Positions 21,931-35,318 of a DNA stretch of 64,000 nucleotides are shown here, piece after piece; position 1 is the stretch's first letter, and every line of letters begins with the position of its first letter. The stretch is from Paragonimus westermani (Eukaryota; Platyhelminthes; Trematoda; Plagiorchiida; Troglotrematidae): positions 31,500-95,499 of the forward strand of contig QNGE01003042.1 in the NCBI GenBank assembly GCA_008508345.1. Direction: 5' to 3'. Made by a program: the position numbers and the translations under genes. Below the pieces are notes generated by a model that worked only from the letters and a program-made list of their open reading frames with translations, was not told the origin of the DNA and ran no database searches.

Positions 21931-24900
21931 AGTTAAATCTGCTGATTATAGCAACAAAGCCAAAATTACCCCACAGACCATGCTTCGGTTACTCCTATCT
22001 GATGGGAGTTGTCGTAATCATTCAGAGAACCAGTGGTCTGGTGGGTAGCACAGGCCAGGGGGATATCTCCTTTTTGTGAAATGTAAGCGATCAATATTTA
22101 TGGCTCCATTAGTTCCAGCACTTGACAGTGGTTATGGAGATCAAGCCAGAACGGTGTGCAAAACTTACTGTGAATTTGTCCACTGGATGTAACGTAGCTG
22201 AGCTGTCCCTATAATCTTGGTATTGACAGAGTGATAAATGCTTAAATTTATGAGCTCGTCATGCAGGCACCTCGCTGGCGTGAGTGGCACCTCATAAAAA
22301 TCTTCCACGTGATCATCGATAGATATCGGTTGTTCATTCAAGCGCCATTGCTCGGTCTGTCCTACCTGTGACCTCACCTAGTTCATTAAATTAGAAGATA
22401 TTAAAAATTCCATAGTTCGAGTGAATGTTCTTATGGCAAGTCTCTTTAACTCCCCTTATTGACGGCGTGATTAAGGAAGTCTAACTCACAGTGTCCAACT
22501 TATCAGGTTTTAATTTACACATAGACTAATCCACTGGCATCTCAGATTGTGAGAGCACTCGTGGCACACGGAACTTCCTAAAATTAAACACTGATTCATC
22601 AGTCAGTCTCCTACACTTCAATAAGTCACCTTTTCCTTTAGGGCTAGTCGGTCAGGGTGTTGACTTATATGCAACGATTAAGTTCACGTGCAGGAACTGG
22701 CCAGTAGTAACAACCAAAAAAAGATTGGTACTTTTCGAGGGCCAAACAAACGACGTTTATCGAGAACTCTGTGACACCATACAACTCATTCATCCAAAGG
22801 GAATGTCTACTCATCCAATGCACGCCCTTAAACGCACATCCATTTACAGCCAATGTAGTGCAGTTGGTGGACGCCGGATCCGTCCAGGTTGAGCGCTGTG
22901 TATCAGAATCTGTTATTTTGTACATCTCAACAGCACATGCAGTGAGATTTGCAATTATGAACAAGAGAGCCCATTGAAAACTTGTTCGAATGCGAAATCA
23001 ATGACTAAACAAACTTCACACTGCTGATCGGGTATGTCTACCCAGTTGGCTTCCAAGGGTGTTGAAGTCCTTCGTTTTGTTTAAGTTCATATTTTTCCAC
23101 CATATGTGCCTAGTAACTAGAGCTTGAAAACAATAACATGAAAATAGTGACATGCTTAAGCAGACGCAAAGCTCATGTTACACGATTTATGAACAACTGA
23201 ACTTGGCTACATCTGTACTCGTTTTCGCTATCGATACTTCTTGGTTAATCTCAACGTTTCAGATTTACCCATTGTGACAATGAGAATAAAGACACGTGAG
23301 CAAACATATGTTTTAGAGCGTTCATTTTCAGACCCGTACAGTTATATAAGGAGTGTATAGATTTAAATCGAGATGTCAATCGGACTCATGGCAGAGAAAC
23401 CAGATTATTGGTAAATCAGTTGGCGATGGGTTGATTGGTCCACTACGTCACGCCTGATCATTGGTCTGACTGTGCCGGTTGGTCGTTGATTTACTGGATT
23501 TGTAGCCATGGTATTGACATAAACTCCCTGTGCAACTGTACAGGCCTAAAGAGGAATTATTGAAAACGTGCTCGCGTATGCAAAAATTACGAACCACGAA
23601 ACAAAAACAACAGTCAACAATGTGAACCTATTTAGGCGCTACCAACTTAAAACAAGCGTCAAAAGCGCTTCCCTCCCAACATTTTGCGGCAATCATGTCT
23701 AATTGTAAATGCCTTTGTGCATCGGAAGATCTTTTCAGAGCAAAAGATGCTGCTTCAGGTTACTTCATCATATGAGACTTCACAGTCGACGAGGTTGTCG
23801 CCCGCCAGATCATCCGCTGAGACGCATGAACATGTATTGAGAGTCTGCTCTCTTTAGCACTCAAATTCGTGATATTGCGGGGGGGTGTCTTTTCCAAATA
23901 GGAACTAGTCAGAGGTGTGCATTTATGAATTTACAAAAAGATTCACTTTTTTTTACTCATTTTACGAGTTTATGCCGGCTCAGCCCACCACTTTTTAAAT
24001 TGAAGCGAATAAGCTAACATTACTGTAAGAGTGAACGTCATTTCTGTAAATCTACTTTAGCACTGGACACATGTTGTTAATCAGAACATCGCCGTTTTCA
24101 CAAAAGCAAGAAACTTAGCCAACAGTTGTCAAGTTTTGTTTTACGCCCAACGGAAACCTTTCTTCCTCATAATCGATAGTTTCTGTATCATCCAGATGGG
24201 TGGTTATAATTGCTTTGATCAACTCCAAGCGGTTACAAGCTCGACTCTTCATCCCGTTTTCCAAGCATTCTGTTTTTGCCTCGGCCAGATTTCTAACATT
24301 ACCATGCACCATACCTGCGCAACGACTGTGTACTTGTTTACATGAACGTCAAAGAGAAACACAAAACCTTTCGTACTGTCAATGTGCCCTTGCACCTGTT
24401 GTATGGAAATGTGCATCAACGATTAGTGCTCTGCTGTACTTTTCACTCATAACTAGTTGAAAAGATATTCTAACGAAGAGGCAGCCTGAATTGTTGTTTG
24501 ACTGTGAGGTCATTGGGTGTGCAGTTCGTTTGAGGAGTGGTTCATTGTTCTTTTAATGTAAGCCTTGATTCATCCTGTTAGTACAGGCTGTACTGTGCAG
24601 CTAAAAACAGACAAGTGGATAACGCGTGAGAGAATTAATTTAGATAAATGACGATCACTCTTTTAGGAGCTTGCTAGTAAGTAAGTAAGTGAGTAAGCTT
24701 GCAATTAAGTAACATTGAACCCAAAGGAAGTTATTCTGACTTGTTGGTCGTCTGAGGAACAGTTCACACTTGTCTCTATTATTGATGACAGTTTTTGAAA
24801 ATTCCGTTGTTTATGTCACGTTTTATGATACTGGAATTCTCCTGTGTTCTGAGACTGAAAACCATCCAGTTGGTCGCAAAATTTCAAACTGCATCCATAT

Positions 24901-25310
24901 ATGACCCTCCCAAAATACACATATTTTAAACTTAGAAGCTTGTAATCAGCGTGTTTATCTGGCTTTCGTTTTAAAACCATCCGACCAAACTGAAACACCT
25001 TGAGCTATCGTTGGTGGTTTACCAGTCGAGCGTGTTGCATTCCGAGGAATTCACCAATGCATGGAGATCTTGCCCCAGGAACGTTTTCCTCCATGGTCTA
25101 GAGTCAGACGTTCGCCTACCGACTCATGCCGGGCATGTAGCTAGGAAACTTGTAAAGTTCCCAATATCTTCAAGACTTTTTAAAAAAGCAACTCATACAT
25201 GACTTAATCCTTATTCTTTCGGAAACAGTCGTATACTTTTTGAAACGAATAAAATAATTGAAAACCCAATAGAGGTTCTAACGTGGGCTGCTATTTATAT
25301 ATGGTTATGT
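21931..25310. other. Non-coding stretch, nothing recognised
   Basis: No gene or known repeat apart from the short AAGT tract at 24,676. A 65-codon minus frame at 24,312-24,115 is rich in charged residues but has no motif and no good splice acceptor upstream. Confidence 0.35.
24676..24697 (+). repeat. AGTA microsatellite
   Basis: About five units of AGTA with one variant (AGTG). It is flanked on both sides by TTGC-containing segments (AGCTTGC to the left, GCTTGC to the right). Confidence 0.7.
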
Positions 25311-25460
25311 ACAGATAATAGCTTTCTGATGGTTGGGAACAGTGGTGGTGCTGTTGTTTGTAGCTCGGGTTGATGGTTTTGGTATTGATATGTTCGCCGA
25401 GCTTGGCATTTAGGTTGCAAANTGCTCGGCGAACATATCAATACCAAAACAGATAATAGC
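25311..25460. repeat. Perfect 27-bp inverted repeat inside a 12-bp direct repeat
   Basis: Left arm 25,376-25,402 and right arm 25,424-25,450 are exact reverse complements over 27 bases. The 21-base loop contains an ambiguous N at 25,422. The foldback ends against a direct repeat, ACAGATAATAGC, present at 25,311-25,322 and again at 25,449-25,460. This looks like a small foldback insertion with duplicated flank, or an assembly product of a strong hairpin; the N favours caution. Confidence 0.75.
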
Positions 25461-28400
25461 GAAAACCAATGGTTTCCTCGGTAATTTGTCGTTTCCTTTC
25501 TTTCTGATGGGTCTTGCCAACTGTGTTGGCATGCAGCCCACCAACCGATCTATGTGGATCGTATCAGCCAAGTTACACTTAAGCTGACTTCATACACTTT
25601 TGGCTAGTTACAAATGAGTTTGTAGAACGTGAACACACGGTAAAATAGTGTATATTCGCTAATACCCTTCTCTACAGGTAAACGCGTACAATTTAGCCTC
25701 GTTGATTACAGACCTGTGTACATCCACTTCAGCTAAAGCCTGCACCCTCTGGAATGCTGGACTTAACTCAGTGATCATTAGTAAGTCGGTTGAGTTATTC
25801 AAAACTCTCCTCAGTGAGCAAATACACGAGGGTCAACTGGCGCTGGTTCTTTTGGCTACCTTCTTTGCGCACCCACCCAGGTCTCCATATGCATTTGTCT
25901 GACTGTCTTCTAGTAGGAGTTTGAAGATGCAAATGATTCCAACTTAAAAGCCATCCACGAAACGGACTATCAGAAAGGCCTCCCTAAATGTGATGACTGC
26001 AATCAATTTGAAATAGTTGTTTTTCGACGCCGTCTATCTTTCTGTATCCGTCGGTTGTGAAAAAAATGCCAATGGAGTGTTCCTACTTTTTCGTTGGCTG
26101 CATGTTGCGTGCCAATTCTCTTCAGTTCTACCTAAGACCCCTCTCCAAACGTTTACGAACTGTCCAACAGAGTTCGCCTACTGATCAACACAGCATTAGG
26201 CTGAGAAAATATTATACCACTTGACGGATTCAAATGAATACAATGTGCACGTAATCAATTGCGTTACAGCAATGGTTAAACGTCCGGGGTAAATCAACAG
26301 ATATTGTGCATGTAGCATAGAGTGCCACTGTTTAGTCAGGGTATTTTCAGTGAGCGTCAGGAATTGGAGGCAAACTTTACTTTATGAAAGGGTGAAGAAA
26401 CCCACCGGGTTATTATTGTAATCTGCCACCTAACCGTCTTTCACACACTACGCACTTGTGTTTGCATTTCCTCTGACCATTGTTTTCAGCTATTTTCTGT
26501 GCCAACCGTTCGAGGAACTGTGTGGCCAGTCGCCAAAAGGAAAACCGATCTGCTTCAGATGGCCGCACACGATGGAGAGTGAATGGGCGAATTTCAATCA
26601 ACAATTCCTCTGAGGGTTGTAAGACTTGTTTTAGGAAAATGCGGATATCTCTAGATGGTCCTGATGCTATTCATGCCGTTGGATACTGTAACAGTTATTA
26701 CTGAGAGTGCAACTGTCTAACAGATTGCATTCGGATTAAATAGACGGCGAACCTAAGGTTGGTGGAACCTAGCCAACCGAAATAGCGAACGAGCAAATTT
26801 ACCAGCAAGCACATAAAAGTAGTTGATGTGGACAACACTGAACACTACATCACAATCGATGTAGAATGAAACTCACCCTGTGACCCTGTATCATTGACTA
26901 GTAAAAATTCGCAACGCAATGTCTCCGCTCAGCAGCACAAAATTCGGGATGAGAAATTCCGGTGAGGGATTGATCCGAAATGAACTGGCATGGTTTGTTC
27001 GACCGAGATGGATCACCAGAAAGCGAAACTTAATTGTGAGACGATAACGTACTCACAAATAACGTTGAAACTGTCAATAACTGGACACATCTTGAGTTAA
27101 AAAAATACTTTTGCAAACTTAGCGTGGTAGTGTGTAGAGATTAAACAACCACATATTAGAACCGTGCTGAACTGTAGTAGGTACACAACCCTTCTGGTTG
27201 AGGTATGAAACCGTGGATGTCCGCAATTCACGGGGATTACTGCTATTAAGCGATCTCACACACACGTTTCCACGGTTGTGACTCGAGGGATATCAACGAC
27301 AGGAAAAGGTAATTGTACAAAACAGGTTATAAAACGTCGTGGAACGTAAAGCATAACGTTCAGTTGTGCCTACTTATCCCTCATTAAAACAACACGCTGT
27401 TTGAATCATAACTAGACGGTCACCTGAAATAAGTAGGCTTAACCACTAGGACGATTAGAACGCTCACTTGGAAAATCCACATCAGCCTAACCATTTTCAC
27501 ATAATTTATTAAAAAGGGATTCTGCTTCAGTTGTTTCCTGCGAACGTAACTCAAGTTCCACTGAATAAAAATACCGAATTATCGAGAAAGCTGAGAGCAG
27601 ACAGAATTTTTTCGGAGAACTTTGGTATATGTTCAGACTGGTCCAAGTGGAACGATATTAAATAATGTTTTAAAAATCTTTAGAATCAGACCGCGAACTG
27701 ACCATCCTTAGTGTCGCCGACACAATCGTCTAGCAACTGACAATACACTTTAAGCATGACAATGCTCGGAACGTACCTCACATTTTGTGTTCGGATAGGG
27801 AGAAATAGCCTAACGATTTGTACTATAACTGAATTCATTTCAAACCGACTAGGTTGCTGAAGGTTTTCAATTACTCCAGCATTACTGTTATTGATGAGGG
27901 GACTAAATTCAGTGTTCTCAGTCTCGCATCGCCGCGAAACAAAGGAGTTGAGCACATTGCCGAGATTCTAAAACCGTAGTTAATCCCTCTGGTCACTTTA
28001 CTGTGATCACTTAGCATATGGAGAACACCACAAGACTGTGACCAGAAGGTCACTTAACGAAAATGTCAACTTCCTTCAGAATGGTTTTTGAAATATATCC
28101 GATGAAATCGGAAAATTTGAGATAACGACTGACTAAACGGTGCTCGATCACGAACGTCGTCTTTTCAATTTGAACACAACTTTGAAATCCTATCTTTTGG
28201 AGATTGTACGGGTTCCTGTCATAAATCAACAATCCGAGTTTGTTTTGAGCCCAGTACAATGTGTTTTGGTATTACTAGCCGCATTCGACAGCGTCCGCCA
28301 CTTTTAGTCAATGGTTCTCCAGTAGGTATGGCCCCACCTTAACACGCACTTCGATTACACACCGCTTTGACCACTGTAAATCCCACTGAGCTGTTGTCTG

Positions 28401-29045
28401 CACTGAACAGAATCAACTGGAATTGATCAGTACGCGAGCATACTGGCACGCCTGTCTACTGTTCATACAGATGAGCTTACGAGTTGTGATCCGCAGATGT
28501 CCCAGAGTTATTAATCGAGCATTGCAAGATGAGTGTAACGTGTGCTGTCGCTTCACGTGAGCCTGTGTTGATAGCTGGTGTTGGTCACACTGATTAACAG
28601 TAATAAACGATGTCCGTACGCCAAAAACGTTGAGCCGTAATTAAGACCGTTGTTCAAAGGCTTGAGTGTGACTAACACGCTACAGCATTCTTAACTGTGT
28701 AGTAATGGTGACCCGAAAAGTTTCAACTATGACCGAAAAGGTCAATTCAAAGTTCGGTCCCTTTGAGCAGAGGTTCTAAAGCCAGTGAGCTCACTGCATG
28801 TTCAGAAGTAACGCTTAAGATCCTAAAACGTCGTAAAGGGTACAGAAGTAAAACTCTCTTTGAAAGGAGAACTAATTAAAGCTTGAAATTCTCGTTGTAA
28901 TTGATTCATTCAGCGCTCAACAATGGTGTTCGCCCTACTAGACCGTCACACTTATTTGAAACACCGGGCTTCCTTCAGCAATTTCCTGGCAACGAAAAAA
29001 ACATACGTGACGATATCTAAGCTCTTCGTTTACTCTGGCCTGTTA
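25461..29045. other. Non-coding stretch with one possible exon
   Basis: Nothing assignable except the candidate exon at 26,478-26,609. Several minus-strand open frames of 60-90 codons (27.7-28.3 kb) carry no motif I know. Confidence 0.35.
26478..26609 (-). CDS. Possible internal coding exon, unknown protein
   Basis: On the minus strand a pyrimidine-rich acceptor (TCTTACAACCCTCAG) precedes, and a GT follows, a 132-base segment that is open in one frame. The translation includes IEIRPFTLHRV and FSFWRLATQFLERLAQKI, which reads like a folded, amphipathic protein segment. Both ends would be phase 1, so the exon would be symmetric. I do not recognise the family. The donor (GTCAGA) is weaker than the usual GTAAG, and no partner exon was found. 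Chance cannot be excluded. Confidence 0.2.
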
Positions 29046-29500
29046 CGGACGCAATAACTGCAAGTAAGGAAAGACAGTGGATGCACCTTTTCAGCAACTG
29101 TTTTGAACACAAGGTGAGCTGGTACGTTCCGATCATCATAGCTTAGCATAGGGCCCCTAAATTCCGGTTGTAAGAACGTAACGGTTACTTGAATGAGCCA
29201 TGCGGAGCAGACTATTGTGAGGTTTCGTGCAGCTGGTTTACTGGGCTGAAGTTTTGTCATCAATTGTTTAACCTGTTTGGGAGGTGTTTTGCTACTGACT
29301 GAAGTAGTTACCACCCTATTCTGTTCATGTAAACGTCAACACAAGTTTTAATGAACTGGAACATAGCATGGGAACATAGTAACATGTTGTCCTCAAGCTT
29401 AGTGATGAATGTGTCTGAAACAGCTAAGGTGTCGATCGGCTGACAGCATTCGACTTTGGAAAGATACTTCATATATTTAAGGAAATACGTTTTGGCCATA
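29046..29500 (-). pseudogene. Penelope-like element 3' end, GIY-YIG remnant
   Basis: The minus strand gives TKLEDNMLLCSHAMFQFIKT running into CVDVYMNRIGW. This aligns with the PLE pattern LKD..P..TS..IYxFxCxCG..YIGRT, with YIGRT changed to YMNRI. After a stop SVAKHLPNRL follows (R..EHLPKWL block). Past a further stretch, in the same frame, AMMIGTYQLTLCSKQ (about 29,140-29,090) matches the closing EAxxIRxxxPxLCxQK motif. Stops interrupt the series, so this is a dead copy. It resembles the copy at 7.85-8.44 kb in the same positions, which supports both calls. Confidence 0.65.
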
Positions 29501-31535
29501 CACCCCGAGACGAAATTATAAGGCCACTTGATTGTAAGGGATCTGCACCAAATATGGTACGAATGAAGCCAAACAGTCGGAACGTCGTTTTTAAGGTTAT
29601 TACTAAATGGGTTGAGACTAACATAACTTTACGAGACTTTAATCGCTTTCGGTTGCAACATTCCTGAGGAAGGCCACCCGATGTGGTTGAAGTGTTGATT
29701 AATACAACTTGCTCCTAACATTCTGTTAATCTCAAAACACCTGGTAGTTTTTATACAGTTCCGTTGTAGCATGTCACCGATTGTGCTGTTGGTGTCTAAC
29801 TGCCCCAGAAAATTGCACGTGCTTATGGTGAAAAAGTATCTAAGTTCCAAGCATTCTGAACGATTTAACACGAAACTTTGCACGTCTGATTGCAACAAAA
29901 TATGAGACCACTCCATGGGTTTGTGTTACATGCAATGTAAAAGTACATGTGGATGATATATGTGATAAGTCATCTGTGACCAAAGACTGTTGGCACTGAT
30001 GGACGTAGATACCACAGTGAAATATCACGAAGCCCAAAAGGTGATCGAGAGGTTTATTTGGTTGCCGGTTTCCACATTATCATGCTCGGCAATTTGACTG
30101 ATTTTGTAGAAGGGGAAATGCAAAAGGTTTGAGACCAGTAGTTCGGGATTTTAAGGGTGATAAACTTTATTAGTCGGGTTGAAAAATGGAAAACCAAAGG
30201 TAACCTTATCATTCATGTTTGAAGTGAAAGAACACCAGAGTTTCGAGAGTAGAATAGTTTTCGATAAAAGATCAGTAAAACTGAGGTCAAAGGTCATATA
30301 GGAACCATTTTCGTTGCTTTCTGAATAATTTTGAAATATTTCAAGCTAGTCTGGAAATTCAGTGATAGCGTCTTTCGGGACAGCGCTTGATTGTGAGTAC
30401 TAACTCTGAGAATTAGGAGCACCATCGAAAACTGATTTTGGTTGTTTCCCCCCCTCATCATAGAACAAAAGAACATTAAATTAGAAGTGCTTTTGCTGAT
30501 TATAGCTCACCAGTAAAACATGGCCTTAACAAGGATGGGTCATAACCTTCGGCTCTTGTTTACGAGAATATGTTGTGATGCGTTAGCCTGCTGTTTCAAC
30601 GCCATGCTTAATTAAAGTTTACGAACAGTAGAACGGAACATTACTGACTTTATTTTCAAATGTTTACTCCGAAATTGTATCCGATTGTCAAATTGCTTTT
30701 CCCACGTAAGCCTTGATTCTTACCGTGAGATCTTTCAAATTTGTTTTGTTCAGCAGATTTCACGTAAAATACCTCGCCTGCATTTCCTACTGTTCAACGT
30801 TGAGGTTAGATGGGAACCGCTGATTTTTGATAATACCTGCATAATTCAAGAACAAAATACTCATCACTGTGGGCGATGGATGTTGTGGATGGAAGGTTTA
30901 CTTATTGGTTGAAAGCGTAATTATGAAGGCTGAGCTGTCAAAGGTATTGATTGGAAATTGTGTGTTTGAGTACGTAATCCCAGTTTAGGCAAAAACACAT
31001 ACAAACAAGACCCACTTTAGCCAACGGCTGACCAGTACACTTACTAATGTAGACTACACGTCGCGCGAGCGAGGGGTAAATACTATGTACTTCCATCCAT
31101 CCGTCAGATCTGTGGTCGAATCCCGTTAACATGATATGAAATCTTTTAACATGGACTTTCGGTAGCCCTTACATTATTTATAGTCAGACAGGTCTCCTTT
31201 CAGACAGGATTGCCGAAAAAATGTTTGTTGTCTTGTTCCGTTATTTTTCCTTAACTTAATGAGCACAACTTAAAAAAGGCTTGAGCCTGAACGTGACAGA
31301 ATGCTTCAGCGCAAACGTCGAGTTTAATAAGGTTATGGACCATCAAGTCCACATTTTTTGCGAATACTTATGCGGAATTGTAACCTACTGTGCGCAGGAA
31401 AACTCCTTTTGGACCCAAAATGAAAAAAATAGAGGACTATGGTTTATGGGAGTTGAACATCATTCAGTTGAGTTAACTTTCGAGGCAACTTTAGATTAGG
31501 CGTGACTGGGCGTTTGTATGCGATGATTCAATCGC
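29501..31535. other. Non-coding stretch, possible repeat segment at its start
   Basis: The plus-strand segment near 29,660-29,690 (CTGAGGAAGGCCACCCGATG) looks like a dispersed-repeat sequence, but only one copy lies in this window. No gene recognised in the rest. Confidence 0.3.
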
Positions 31536-31539
31536 GCCT

Positions 31540-31765
31540 AACCTGAGGTGGATGGCGCAGTACTCAACAATGTTGCTTTGTGAAAGAGTGATCGGAGTTG
31601 TGGTCTCTACCGTGACGAGAATATGTGCTACTAACTAGCTCTAAGAAGAGCGAAAGTGGAGTCTAAAGCTTCTTTTCGAAATCGTCTGGAGAAAAGTCTG
31701 TGGGAGTGCGACTGCAGTGGATAACTGTGAGTTATGTTCAATCTGTGGAGACCAACAGACATGTG
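31540..31765 (+). mobile_element. Hammerhead-SINE, full-length tRNA-headed copy, ribozyme core mutated
   Basis: The copy shows the whole family architecture on the plus strand. An A-box-like GGATGGCGCAGTACTCAA lies at about 31,550-31,567, a decayed B-box region (GGAGTTGTGGTCTC, about 31,593-31,606) follows, then the ribozyme body (31,625-31,669) and tail to about 31,760. In the body CTAACTA replaces CTGACGA, changing two of the invariant Gs, while stem II (GCTCT AAGA AGAGC) is perfectly paired and GAAA and the GTC site are kept. Self-cleavage is not expected. Side-by-side reading with the copy at 1,858-2,110 shows the head and body belong to one repeat unit. Confidence 0.7.
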
Positions 31766-32367
31766 AAAGGTGTTAATTCACCCTGAACTATTGCACATGG
31801 AAAAACGTCTGTGCACATCATCGACTGGTCTACATTTGTCGTGACCCGTCCAGGCTTCCAACTTGATTAGTGGAGATATAGGGCTGACGTGACACGATTT
31901 GTGCTCAAGCAGATTTCGCTGCATCTCTACTGGTGTTTACTACAGACGAGTTAGAATGTATAGAATTCCAAATCACAAAACACTCATAAAAGATGAAAGT
32001 TCAAGACCAGTTCGGTTGCTACCACGGTGGTATCAACCCTACAAACAGCTCCTTTTCTACGCACAAATTGGAGGTGACGGTGCTTGACTGCGGTAACTTC
32101 CGAATATTGTGGAAATGGTCTGCTTCGAATCGAGAACAGAACAAGGAATGACCTTGGTGAGTCGATCACAAGCTGCTGCATCAAGGGGCGTTCGGCACTC
32201 GATGACGCTGGCTCCTTTCAGGTATTTACTATCAAGTTGTTTGTGTGTGTGACCGTTTGCAGAACCCATTTCGGTTAGAGTTCGGCTGCCCTGGTTCCAA
32301 GCTGGCACTCAATTCTGCCAACACGGGATGTTCTACATCCACGATTGTATTGATGGATCAAGTATGA

Positions 32368-32440
32368 CTTAGCAAACTGAGGGGTCGGTTACTTAACGAG
32401 GGGCGTGCGGGTTCGAACCGCTCTGTACACGATCGCTGAG
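32368..32440 (+). repeat. Possible tRNA-derived SINE head, other family
   Basis: TTAGCAAACTGAGG (A-box-like) is followed about 40 bases later by GGGTTCGAACC, a close match to the B-box consensus GGTTCGANTCC. No cloverleaf could be drawn and only one copy is present, so a SINE fragment is more likely than a functional tRNA gene. Confidence 0.3.
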
Positions 32441-33948
32441 TTATGGTATGCCATCCAAAACGATTATAACCCTTGCTTAATTTGGTGGCCTAATTTTCAG
32501 GACGACTGGTGCAAAATGTTCATACAAACGGATTTTGTGACTCTGACAGTCTGGATATTTTACAATAAATGTGTTCGTTCGAAAATATTCATTGAAGTCT
32601 TGAGAAAGACAGAGTAGCTTACAAGGCTTGTTTTCTGTGTTTGATCATCAGGCTAATTACAACACAATAAATATGAAAACAGTCACTAGTGTGAGTCAGA
32701 AAAGCCCACTTCCACCCTAATCAGCAGTTAAATAGAAGAGTTGTGTAACACTCACCTTCGTCAGTGAATAGTATAGTGCATACTTTCGGGGAGTGAAGGG
32801 CAGTTCTGAACTCCATTAAGACGAGGGACCAGAAGTGATTATTGGAACGAGGTGTGTGCACTATGAGGACGTGCCACCAAGACGAATGGCAGTGCACTGG
32901 TGCCCAGTGTGTACGGATACACGTCAGCCATATAAATGAGTGCACGCGTTCGTTTTTCCATGTTCTTATGTAAGTTGCAGGGGATTTCATGGGACAGAAA
33001 ACTTCGCATGCCAAACGTCTTTCGCGGTCATAGCAGAGTATGTTACTTTAGGAAAGCTAGAAAAGGTGATCGTAGTATGTTAAATGACAGAATTGCTATG
33101 CAAGCTTAAATAATAGTTAAAACTTCTACTTGGCTGTGCCACTATTGGGACATCCACGTGCGTGTATGCCTATTTTGCGTGGTCCGTTGCCATTGTGGGA
33201 GATCCGGAGAGGTATTCCTAGACTGCCATATACTTGGGAGGTCGTTGTATGTCAAGGGGTTTCAGGTGTTCTTTGAGGCCACTAGTGCCGGGTTGAACAA
33301 AGAGAAGGAAAGAACAATTCGTTTGGCACACACCTTCACATGCTGCTGCAGGAGAACATATTGACGGGATTATTAGAAGTTTAATCTTTCAAGGCATTTA
33401 ACCAGTTTCAGATTGTTTCGGTAATCGCACCCTCAGAAGGGCAGTACACAGAAAGAAGGCACACGCAACTGCTACCTACGGCCAAAGAAGTATGTTCGTA
33501 TGCTTTGATTTATAGCCAAATGAGGCTTGCTGACAAGTTTCATTAAACATAGGTAATATACTAAACTAGTCCACCCAGAGTGCCCGTTGGCCATGCCAGG
33601 TGGCTTTGCAGACCATGACTTGATGAAATCAGTGTTGAATTACAACAATGCGTCTTGTTACACAGGCCTAGAAAGCGTGCTCGTAAATAACGAGTAGGTG
33701 GATGGAGAATTCCTACGATTGGTGTCATACCCTCTGGTTCTGAATCTAGCTGCGTGCAGCGTAAATAACCATCGACTGAAGCAACCGGCGCGACACTGAC
33801 ATCACCTCGTGCCCGTGAGAGTGACATACGTATACTTTTGGTATACCTACTCAACATGGGTGGTAGAAATGTTGTGTACTGAGGAGTCTGAGAAATACAC
33901 CAGAAAGTGGCCACAGTCCATTGTTTCCAGAACATCAGAAAGACGTAC

Positions 33949-33969
33949 GATCACTCTCTGAGAGTGATC
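33949..33969. repeat. Short perfect palindrome
   Basis: GATCACTCTC and GAGAGTGATC flank a single T. It could be a binding site for a dimeric factor or chance. Confidence 0.4.
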
Positions 33970-35318
33970 AATAGTGAAGAGATCTCAGCAGCCACAGAAA
34001 ACTCATAACACGCTGGGTTTATCGGGTCACAGATTTCAGTGAAGGGGTTGAATTATGATTTGGACAGTGACAGTCTGCATGAATTTCGAGCGAGTATCAT
34101 CGTACATGAAATTCCGCGTAGACCAGACCGAGCTTGAGACCACTGGTGGTTAGACTGAAACTTCCGAGACACCTCTCTGAAAATAGTAATGAAACGAGAA
34201 ATATAGTGAATATTAACTGGCTGAGCTCTATCGCTTTGTATGGTTAGCTCATTCCATACAATCGATTGACACATTCACCCACGTCCAGGGCACACACTGG
34301 TCTCGATCAGCCATAGGAGTGAAATGTGGTTGATTGTGGCCTGTCTGCTGCCAGTCGCAACATTCTGTCCGGACTGTAACCAGCAGATTTCTGTGCTACT
34401 CACACTGAGTGGTTGGTCTCGTACGGTTCGCACATAACAAGGTGGACGTAAATTAGGTTACCACCTTCTGTCGAGTCTGAAAATTATGGTTGATCGATTT
34501 CTGTGGTAACTCATTCCTGCCTTCAGTCATCATGACAGTGTTTAGGTACTGTATCGGATGGCTACCACGCTAAAGTCTGAGCCAGGGCTTACTCTATTTA
34601 TTCGAACGTTGGGACAATGACTACCGAAGCCGACGTACATCTAAGTGGATCGCTGATGCACTAACAAACAGACGACTAAAGTTCCGATAATGTTAACCGT
34701 ATACGTTCCATATCATGCAAGCAAACCTGCTTACTGGGTGCCCATCACATACAACAGAAGCATTGTATACATAGACGGGTGGTATTGACAGCCTGTACCC
34801 CCTTCAGCCTGACAACTGAGTACCAGCAGTAAAGCCGTGCCATCCCACTCTATAGGAACAAATCCAGCATGTGTCTGTCAGTCTCCTCAGCTGCACATCA
34901 TCCGTGCGGTTCCGTTCAGCAGTGAAAGATGTAGAGGAACCTCAAGGAAGCCATTTCAGATCTGATATCATTAGAACGAACTTGATATCGGGACACGACG
35001 AAGTCTTATCTAAACACCCCGAGCTTGAAAAGTTCTGGTCTGATCGAGGGTGGCTGCATCCAGAGTTGTGCCTACTACTGTTACCCTGTGACTCAACTTT
35101 TGTCCACAATTATTCAAACTATACAACAGCTCGCATATTCCTAATTCATTTGGAAGCAAGAAATATGAACCTGTAATATACGGATTGCTCTGGCAGACCA
35201 AAACACGCGGAAATCTTGTAACCTTTGCACACAAGAAAATAGAGAAGAATCAGTAGAACAAAACAGATGACAAAAACAAAACTCATACTGTGCAATAGGG
35301 CTAGAGAAGGAAAAACTT

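Noticed and set aside
24115..24312. Charged minus-strand frame as a possible exon
   Set aside because: The would-be acceptor lacks a pyrimidine tract and the frame is too short to be significant.
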